Assembly (NCBI GenBank): GCA_015680905.1
Contig: CM027378.1
Coordinates: 83,481,501-83,545,500, forward strand
Source: Coptis chinensis
Lineage: Eukaryota; Streptophyta; Magnoliopsida; Ranunculales; Ranunculaceae
Direction of reading: 5' to 3'
DNA length: 64,000 bases
The notes beneath the pieces were generated by a model. That model was given only the letters and a program-made list of their open reading frames with translations. It made no database searches and was not told the origin of the DNA. Below are positions 56,089-64,000 of the stretch, one piece after another; the stretch's first letter is position 1, and every line of letters starts with the position of its first letter. The translations under genes and the position numbers were made by a program.

Positions 56089-57518
56089 CTAGTACGTGAA
56101 AGAAAGCAACTCACTATCAGTACCATTCCAACCACGGTTACTGCCACGTTCTTCATGAAGACCCAAGAAGTCTCTAGTTAAACATTCATTATTGTGCCAA
56201 GTAGCTAGTTTCTTTAGTGAAAATCCCATATAGTAGTTTGAGATTCCATTTTCTACATCAACTTCACTCACTTGATCAAGATCATTCGTATTAAATTGGC
56301 CCATAGAAGAAGAAGAAGTCATGTGACCTACTAACTGAGTTCTTGCTGCACCACTTGAAATGGATCCAGCACTTACATTAGCAGCTTGTTGAAGAATTGC
56401 TGTTGCTGACATATGAGCTGTGCTGTTGGAGAATTGAGTCATATTTGGTTTCTGAAAAAAGTTAACTTGCTGTTGTTGTATTGGTGGTGACAGTGTGTCC
56501 CATGAGTTGATAGTTAATGGATGGTTTTGGTTTGAGGAGGGGAATATAAGGGATGGGTTTTGTTGAGTTTGCTGGGAGAAATGATATCTTGGAGGAATTA
56601 TTGGGCTGGTCTGGACCCTTCCAGCCTCTCTAGCTAGAGCATCGCAAAATGGTCTGTGCGTCTCATACTTGTCCTTCCTGTACATTGCAACATACGTATA
56701 TATATATATATATAAGATAATCAGAATAATAAGTAACTGCATGTACAAATAAAAACTTGCAACAAAAGCGCTATTTATTTGGTAATCAATTGTGTTTGAA
56801 TCGATAGCAGTGTTCAAGGAACAAGTACGTTTACCTTGTGAAAACTCTTCCACATTCACATCTAGTCTCCCTTGTTCCACAGACCTTTAAATGAGCCTTG
56901 TAATCGGACTCAACCGCATACATTTTTGAGCACTTTTCACATCTTAACCTCTTCTCCCTATGCTTCCTAGAAAAGTGCTTTTTGATACCAGTCAAATCAC
57001 CTAAGGCCCTTGCAGGGTTGTGATGCACACATGAAAGCTCTGGGCAGACATAGACCTTCTTCATACACTCTCCACTGATGTTTCTCTTATTGAGTTTCCA
57101 TGGCAAGTTATGGCCCCTTCTATGTAATTGAAGGTTTTGATCTCTTTGGAATCCCTTGTTGCAGACTTCACAAACAAACCTATTGCTTGTCAATAGGGAC
57201 TTTGGAGATAAGGCTATTACTTCAACATTTGGTCCTGAATCATCAATCAAAATACATAATGATTTAACAAAATGTAGGATTAGAGAGATCAACCACAAGA
57301 TCTTTTACAGATGATACTAAGTGTATATCTCACATATAACTAAAATGGTATCATATATTACCTGGATTTCCAGGCAAATTCCGTTTCTTCTTGGGCTGAA
57401 GCTTGAGAGAAGCATGGCCGGTGGGATCCAAGCTAATGAAACCATGAACCTTTGTTGTGCCTGAAGAACCACTTGCTTCCTCAGATAGACATGAGTTTGA
57501 TAAGGTTGTTGGCAACAT
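56089..57518 (-). CDS. IDD-family C2H2 zinc-finger transcription factor
   Basis: Exons on the minus strand: 57518-57362, 57234-56835, 56677-56089; phases agree and give 381 residues. KKKRNLPGNP (43-52) is the nuclear signal that precedes the INDETERMINATE domain. Four fingers follow: a C2H2 finger (CEVCNKGFQRDQ..., 74-94), a longer C2H2 finger (CPELSCVHHNP..., from 116), a C2HC finger (CEKCSKMYAVESDYKAH, about 150-171) and a CCHC finger (CECGRVFTR, then KDKYETHRPFC) split by the second intron. The C-terminal region has the two IDD motifs MSATAILQQAA and TRDFLGLHEE (from 353). IDD proteins bind DNA and pair with DELLA or SCR/SHR GRAS proteins in root patterning, gravitropism or flowering control. 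I cannot name the subgroup: fingers 3 and 4 (REKRLRCEKC, ETRCECGRV) deviate from the common EKKWKCEKC form. The start could lie in a further upstream exon. Confidence 0.9.
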
Positions 57519-58960
57519 ATCTGAATACTTCACTTCAAAAAAGAAAACCAAAGAAACAAAATCAATCTTAGATTTCCTTGTTTTTTCTTATCTTTTTATT
57601 TTTTTTCTCCAAAACTTAAGTTTTGTTTTCCATCTCAAAAGACCATGCTACAAACTGTGAAGATATATAATTGAGATACTAGCTTGCATAAATAAAACTA
57701 AATACAACACAAGCTACCTAATCATGGCAGGTAGTAATGATAATTAGTCATAGATGGCAAAAGTGTTCTGTGAAGAATTAAAATGATGGATCTTGCCTAT
57801 GGACTCATTATCTGCATATGGATTGCTTGTGGGATGCAACAAAAATAAAATGCTACTTTTCCTTCTCTGTATGTAGAAACAAATATCCAAGCGCATTAAG
57901 CAATCAAACAAGTGAGGAACCAGACAAAAAAAGGAAAAGTTTTTCTCTCCAAGCATCATGCAATCAAGTATGCTTAATTTTAGACCTTGATCGAGCTTAA
58001 GCAAATCATACATAAATACATATAAGCGCTGTAGATCTCTTCTCTATTTCTAAGAGCAGCAACCCAAGTTAAAACTGACCTAATATGAATGTGTATCAGT
58101 GTATCACCAATAATATTGTCCTTTGATACTCTAGAGCAAAGGGACCACTATATTATATATATGTTTTGTTTCTTCCACTCCTCTACCAATAAACTGCAAG
58201 CTGAAGCTTTTCACAATAAATGGACTATACTGCTCACGTCTTATATAGATGGAGACAAACAATGGAGCTGATCTCAGTCAATGGGTATTGGATGAATAAT
58301 GTTTTTATCGTAGAAGTGATGATGAGAGAAAGAGAAAGTTAGACCAAAGCAAAGACCAAGAATCTCTCTTTCTCTCTCTCATTGTTAACAGAATGCATGT
58401 TGCGCGAAACTTTTCGTATTTTCCTATGGGCTTCTTATATACAACCATACTTAAATGATATTTTATCTGATCGAAATGATAAGAAGAAAGGAAGAGACAT
58501 GCTTATAAGGAGGAAAGACAATTGCTTAGAGAAAGGTTAGCCAAACTTGGGGTGGTTATATAAAGGTCATCAGCAGAGAGAGAGAGAAAGAGAGCATCAG
58601 CTTAAAGTAAAAACCACACTGATGGATGGTTCGGATGTTATTACTTACTTAATAGTTATAGCATCAGATCAAAGTTAATTAAAACCTCACAAATATATGG
58701 ATGTAGTTACTTTTTTTTTTTGAAAGGCATGTAGTTACTTATTTCAGTTACTCGCACAGCCAAGGCAGTACAATTAGAGTCTGTCCTTTTGAGTTGAAAG
58801 TCCCTCTTGTGCTAGCCTCTTAGGAGCACTGTCTTGTTTGTCCATAACCACTATCCACCATACTTGCATAGTAAAACTCAGAGAAATCTGCATGTATATA
58901 TTTCACAACAGTCACGTCGTTCACATTCACTTTTTTTTAGAGTAAATCAATGTAACACAA
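57519..58960. other. Likely 5' flank of the IDD gene
   Basis: No other gene supported. CT/GA-rich tracts occur at about 58363-58382 and 58575-58595, a common feature of plant leaders and promoters of this family. The region may hold a 5' UTR exon and intron; the splice acceptor ATTCAG just upstream of the first ATG on the minus strand (57521-57526) is suggestive. Confidence 0.4.
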
Positions 58961-58966
58961 GTACAC

Positions 58967-59240
58967 AAGAGCTTTTAGCTCAATTGGTTGTGTACCCCTC
59001 TGTAAGTTCGAATCTCATCCAATGTTGTTTGGGATTTATTTCTTGTGTAATTATGTGATGGGCTTTTGGGCCAAGTGAGCCATCGGGCTAGAGAATGTGA
59101 GAGCCTTCGGGCTAGGTCCTCTTCAGGATTGATGAGCCTTCGGGCAATGTAAGCCTTTTGGGCTAGGGTCCTTCAATGTAACCGGTGTGGGTCTATCTTA
59201 ACCCTCTAAAAGAGTGACTGATCTCATTTAAAACACAAAT
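58967..59240 (+). mobile_element. SINE-like unit with GGGC-rich internal repeats
   Basis: TTTTAGCTCAATTGGTTGTG is a good pol III A box and TAAGTTCGAATCTC a good B box, about 32 bp apart. Three to four degenerate copies of GAGCCTTCGGGCTAGGTCC follow (59060-59170). The end AGAGTGACTGATCTCATTTAAAACA matches the tail of the SINEs at 9200 and 21841, so the two families share a 3' end. Boundaries are approximate. Confidence 0.65.
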
Positions 59241-61017
59241 TTTAGAGCGCATTTGCCCAATCCCACATTGAATACTAAGGGTGTGTTTGTTATGATGGAA
59301 ACACTATGGAAAAGAAAGGAAAACACACCCTAAATGAATTATGGATGACTTTATCTTTGGACTACCATCCTTTCTTATCCAAGTTAACTTTTACAATTTT
59401 ACAAGAGCTCTGGCCAGTGTCCACTAATGAAGAATACTAGCAGGCACCTCAATGGAACTGACAAGCGCCTAGAGTTCCTGTCAGCATTTCTCAGCCGTAA
59501 ATATTGCTTAAATCTTGCAAAAAAAATAACCAATAATTATGCTCTTGAGACTTAAATGAGTGTTGCATATATATATAGATGTGTAATAATTTATTGATAA
59601 CTGTGACATGGGAGGATGGTATTAGTTTTCTGAGCTACACTTACTGTACTATTGACTGCAATGGTAATTCTTCGGGAAGGTTGTGGTTGTGGTTTAGAGG
59701 CAGAGTTTTGAATGTACTTGATGTGGAGATTTTCAGCGAAGGGTAAAAGCAAAAAGTAACATACTAGAAAAGCAAAGTTTTGATAATTATAGTTTGGAAC
59801 CTTTAGAAGAAAGAAATGGTGAAAGGAGGGAAGATTACTAGTAAGAATGCAAGATGAGATTCCCATGATGAAGTGCAAGATGGCATCTAAAACTCACGGA
59901 ATTTGAAGGTTCAAAGAAGAACAAAAAAGAGAAAGTGGAGCTTTTAGTTTGTTTGTTTGCTGTGCTCATTGAGAGATAAGAATAAAGATCGGCAGTCTTT
60001 TTACAAGGCAAATGGTATGTATAGTACCTTAATCCGACAACTGTAAATACTTTCTAAAAGCTTGAATCCCATAATACCAGCTTACTTTTCTCTAATCCCT
60101 ATGTTTCACTCACTCCCACACACATTAGCTTTGAATAATATTGGATATTCCTATTGGTTTCTTCTTGTAATTTTGAGTTTATGACAAAACAAGGTTCTTA
60201 CATTCGATGGTTGCTTTTAACAAAGAATTGTTCTCTCTCGCTTTCTATCTTGTGCTCATTTCAAAGTTGAAGAATGAATATTCAAAGAGAAAAGCTCAGT
60301 AATAACTCTTTGTTTGGTCTGACTAGTGCCTTTGCATGTCAATCTGTATGGAACAATCAACAGACGATTGATGTCACTACCTAAACATTCTTGTGAATAG
60401 TCTATGTAGAACTAACAATCTGTTTCTAGGAATAAAAGCTACGGTGGAACTAGCTGCATGTACTAGTTGGATTCTGGGATGTTTCATTTTCCTTCCTTTC
60501 GGTCACTTTTCAGACACAATAATGTTCATTGATGGTTAGAGTTGATACGAAGTACAATTTTAGCAGGGCCATGTTAGAAAATAGTCTCTAACAGTTGCCA
60601 CTGCCATACCCTCTCTCAAAATCGTTTCAGGGCACCTAAAAAAGTAGTCTTTAACAGCTCCAACTGCCACTCCCTCTCCTCAAAATAGTTTCTCCCTCAT
60701 TGTAAGTATGATAAAAATTCAGGGGAAGCAAACCAAACAAAACAAAACAGAAAACCTCCCTCTAACCTTTTATTATTATCTCTAACTAAGTTTTAATATC
60801 AAAATGCTGGTATGAAAAAGAGTGAGCAAAGGTTGTTGTGTCAGAATCAACAATCAACATATGATATGAAAGTAAACATTGGGCCTGCATTTCCGAACAG
60901 GGTAAGGGCCCAATATGATTCATCATGAAGCACTGCATAATGGGCCTACGACTAACGGTTTTGATTTAGAAAGACTTCCGGATGGGAGCACGGAATTTAA
61001 GAAAGCCGAAAAATAAC
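59241..61017. other. Intergenic, no supported gene
   Basis: A 95-codon minus-strand frame (59878-59591) has a hydrophobic stretch (FAFLVCYFLLLPFA) but no homology I recognise. At 60570-60690 a word of about 60 bp (AGTCTCTAACAGTTGCCACTGCC-A-CCCTCTCT) is duplicated. Otherwise AT-rich. Confidence 0.35.
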
Positions 61018-62098
61018 TTACATTTTCATCTTCTTTTTTCTTTATCTTTTTTTACCACTAAGTCCCGGACCACTAAACACATAGACTAACTAACACCCAC
61101 ATGAACATAGTCACCTTTCTACTCACGCAGTCACGCTAATAAAGGTTTTAGAGGCTCCTTATCCCTCTTTATAACGAAAAGTATATGCCACAAAACTATT
61201 TTAGTTAATGTGCTATATATATAATCGAACTTAAATTGAGAAGAAGATAATACTAAGTTTTCTCATTCTTCCTTGTGGAAATAAGTGATCACGAATTGTT
61301 ATACAGTACTGTTGTGAACTATTTATGCGCCTTCGTATATATCCAATGCTTATCTAAATTTTAAATAAAGCCAAGTTTTTCCATAATCCAATCATCTTAA
61401 TTTATTTAAGTCTGCTTTATTAAATATATAAATTGCAACGTGACTCATCAGAATTTCTTGCCAAGTACCACTGCTTTTAAGCTTATTATAGTGCATAAGA
61501 TTGTAATTAACCAATAATTGCTCCTACAAAATACATAGGATACTCTCAATTAGGATGTTACGATCTTTTAGAGATCCTATATGTTAAGGGTCAATTTCGA
61601 TGAGGGCCGTAAATGCACGTACTACTTTGCCAAATTTCACTAAAGGGCAGATGCCTTGTGCAATTTTTCGTTTTCCTTTTAAAACTACTTTAGCTAAGCA
61701 ACAGTAAAAAAGAAGCGTTGCAAATTTTTTGCTGCATTCCGTATTGCTTCATATTAATTGGTTTTAAAGTATTAACAAAAAATCCAATGCTGTAATGATG
61801 TTAGAGTTTTTCTATTTTATTTTATTTCCTAAAGGGTAACTGATTGGTGATTGCGAAACAGATAGAAATAGCACATCTTGTGATAGCCTTGAGTAGGTCT
61901 CTTTAACCTCGATATATAGGAAGTAAACTTTTTGCTGAGGGATAAGTGACCTTTAAACCTTTTTAAGCGTGAATAAAAGGAAAGTCGGGAAGTGTATCAA
62001 TGTGGCTGTTAGTTTACCTGTGATTAAGTTTTCAGTGGTCCGGGACTAAGTGCTAAAAGAAAAGGGTAAAAAGAGAAGATACAAATGTCAACGGCTAA
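61018..62098. mobile_element. Non-autonomous element with ~100 bp inverted ends
   Basis: ACATTTTCATCTTCTTTTTTC...CACTAAGTCCCGGACCACT...CTAACACCCACAT on the left is matched inverted on the right (ATGTGGCTGTTAGTTTACC...AGTGGTCCGGGACTAAGTGC...GAAGATACAAATGT). About 1.08 kb, AT-rich, no coding capacity. Class not determined; MULE-like by the length of the ends. Target duplication not resolved. Confidence 0.7.
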
Positions 62099-62524
62099 GA
62101 AACAGATGATGAACAAAAACTTTGAATATCACATTCTCATCAGAATATTTTTTTACCTTTATTAAATTCCGTGCATCCTAATTTGCCCCACACGCAGTCT
62201 TTACTGCATATAAGAGCAGTCATAATCATAAGAGAGAATAACAAGATCACTTCCACATTCAGCTAATCATCAACCACCTAAACTAACCGGTTAAATTTAA
62301 TAGTAGTTAATCAAACTCACACAATAAATAATCATTTACATTTTAAAATGCGTAGCGTGTCTGCATTTTAAAAAAAAATATAAATTTATAATGTAGTACA
62401 TCTGCATTTTAAAATGTGTCGTGCATATGTATTTTAAAATGTGTAAGTTTATAACGTGTTGTTTTTGTTTGTGATACACTCATATACTATATATATACAT
62501 ATTAAAATGCAGATATATGTCTAT

Positions 62525-62937
62525 AAGGCTAAGTCCAATGGTTTGGTGCGTTATCCCACCAAACCACAATAGTATAGTGGATAGTGTTAGCGGGTTAGCG
62601 TTTCCAAAACCAATAGTTCTTTTGACAGCCACCAGTACCAATGGCGTATAAAAAAGAATTTTTTATTTTTAGACTCTCCACTCTCCCCGCCATTCTCAAA
62701 GGTGTGGGAAAAAATATTTTAAAAAAAATTTCTAGCCGCCACATAGTGTGACGTGTGGCTTAGATTTCTTCTACCCGCCACTCATACTGACATGTAGACT
62801 TGACGCTATCTCGTTAAAATTGACATTATAGATAAATAAACTTATACCGATAGCGTTAGCAGGTTAGCATTTTGACGCACCATTGGATAAGAATTTCCGT
62901 AATATTTAGTGTTTTGCTGCACCATTGGACTTAGCCT
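62525..62937. mobile_element. MITE with AGTCCAATGG-type ends
   Basis: GGCTAAGTCCAATGGTTTGGTGC at the left and, inverted, GGCTAAGTCCAATGGTGCAGC at the right. Inside are repeated GCGTTAGCGGGTTAGCG-type words. No coding frame. Flanks TAA and TGA do not make a perfect duplication. Confidence 0.75.
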
Positions 62938-64000
62938 GAGTGAATTCTATTACTTTACTTTTAGTGAAAATATTTGGTACTTATATAAGGGTAAAAAAGA
63001 GAATAAAACGGTTACAAAATTCAATAACTAAATTGTCCACTTCTACAAAACATGGATAGTTATAGTCAAAGCCTAAAAATATAAATTTTGCCATTTACAA
63101 GTAGTTTTCACTATTTAAAAAGACAAATAATAGTAAATCTATAAAATAATATTCTTCAATATGTTAAGTATAAATTTTTCTAAAACAGACTCCCTAACCC
63201 AATTTCTTGTATATACAATATATCCAATATATATCATTAACTTTTTTATTAATATATCAACAATATAATCAGCAATATTTATGATATTTTTTAATATATC
63301 GACATACAAAATAAAATTTTGACCGGTCAACAAAAAGATATATATCCACCAATATATCCGAAATATATTGGTTTTTAGAGGTCTCATATATCACCGACAT
63401 CGAAATTTTTGGCCTTGATGAAAAGAAAGCTTTACACCAATGTGCTTGTTAAACTACTCTGCATAAATATACTCCTTCAGCCATAGATAAGGTATCATGT
63501 GAACTATGTGGATAACCTAAACCTTTCAATATGTCACCATTTTTTTCCTACGGATGAACAAGTAAAATCAACAAAAAACTCTGGACGCAGCCAGTAATCA
63601 ACCAAAGGAATACAGCGATTACTCACTAAGAACATCTCTTCAATTCTCAGACTGCAAAATTGGGAGAATTGAAAAGAGATATTTTACTGTCTGTTGCGCG
63701 AATGTGTGTGGGGAAAGAGATATTTTACTGTCTGTTACGCGAATGTGTGTGTTGGGGGTGGTGGTTAGCAACTGAAAAGTTATCGTGATCCAAATGCACC
63801 ATCTTTCTACTTCTACTGAGTCTAAAGAAAATTGACAATCAGTTGTAAAAATCAACGTTAATTAGATAGGATTTACATATCCAAATATGCATTTGAATCA
63901 ATAAAAGTCATGAGAAATCGATATGAATTTTCAATATTCCACAACCAAATTATTAGAAAAAAATAGAAGAACTTTTAAAAAGTACCAAACAGGTGTGAGG
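62938..64000. other. Window end, repeat-rich, no gene
   Basis: 63180-63420 is rich in ATATATC/CAATATAT motifs and includes AAATATATTGG and CACCGACATCGA words; it resembles the ATATCGG patch at the window start. 63673-63752 are two tandem copies, period 41 bp, of AAAGAGATATTTTACTGTCT. No gene is supported. Confidence 0.5.

Noticed and set aside
63139..63387. 82-codon minus-strand ORF
   Set aside because: It is the translation of an ATATATC-rich repeat (Ile/Tyr/Asp-rich), not a protein family.
1..64000. CRISPR arrays, operons, riboswitches or tRNA genes
   Set aside because: Nothing of this kind is expected in plant nuclear DNA or seen; tRNA-like boxes belong to SINEs with tails and divergent bodies.

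Overview
The window is nuclear DNA of a flowering plant, most likely a core eudicot. The evidence is many small GT-AG introns, low GC, plant-only gene families (INDETERMINATE DOMAIN zinc finger, class A heat-shock factor, PP2C-kinase fusion, FAR1-type MULE transposases) and a dense load of plant transposable elements. I could not run alignments, so the species is not assigned. Exon joins were worked out by hand from splice sites and reading phase.

Four host genes can be supported. (1) 19758-33493 (+) is a large gene of about 19 exons encoding a signal peptide, a PP2C phosphatase domain and a protein kinase domain in one chain. (2) 35864-37071 (+) is a two-exon class A heat-shock transcription factor closest to HSFA6b, with heat-shock elements in its promoter and short upstream ORFs in its probable leader. 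(3) 47064-54527 (+) is a dymeclin gene of 18 coding exons, 708 residues by my joins, with an N-myristoylation-type start. (4) 57518-56089 (-) is an IDD-family zinc-finger transcription factor of three coding exons. They look like four independent single genes; I see no functional cluster.

The first 18 kb and the 38.7-45.2 kb interval are built of mobile DNA. 482-3179 is a 2.7 kb solo LTR with a perfect 5 bp target duplication. 4.2-7.1 kb (-) holds a decayed FAR1-like MULE transposase. 8751-10049 is a non-autonomous inverted-repeat element with a SINE inside it. 10057-17360 is a 7.3 kb MULE with inverted repeats of more than 400 bp; it contains a decayed FAR1-like transposase, a captured SCAMP gene fragment and an intact ORF with GRF-type zinc-finger motifs. 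17391-17776 is a fold-back MITE in a TA microsatellite. 38763-41341 is a small LTR retrotransposon with both LTRs, and 42.3-45.2 kb is a duplicated dyad-rich minisatellite containing further fold-back MITEs.

Host introns carry well-delimited insertions: a SINE with a 15 bp target duplication, two Tourist-like MITEs with TTA duplications, a TRIM-type mini-retrotransposon, and further SINE-like units. The remaining intergenic stretches (33.5-35.4, 37.1-38.7, 45.2-47.0, 54.5-56.0, 59.2-61.0 and 62.9-64.0 kb) show no gene that I can support.
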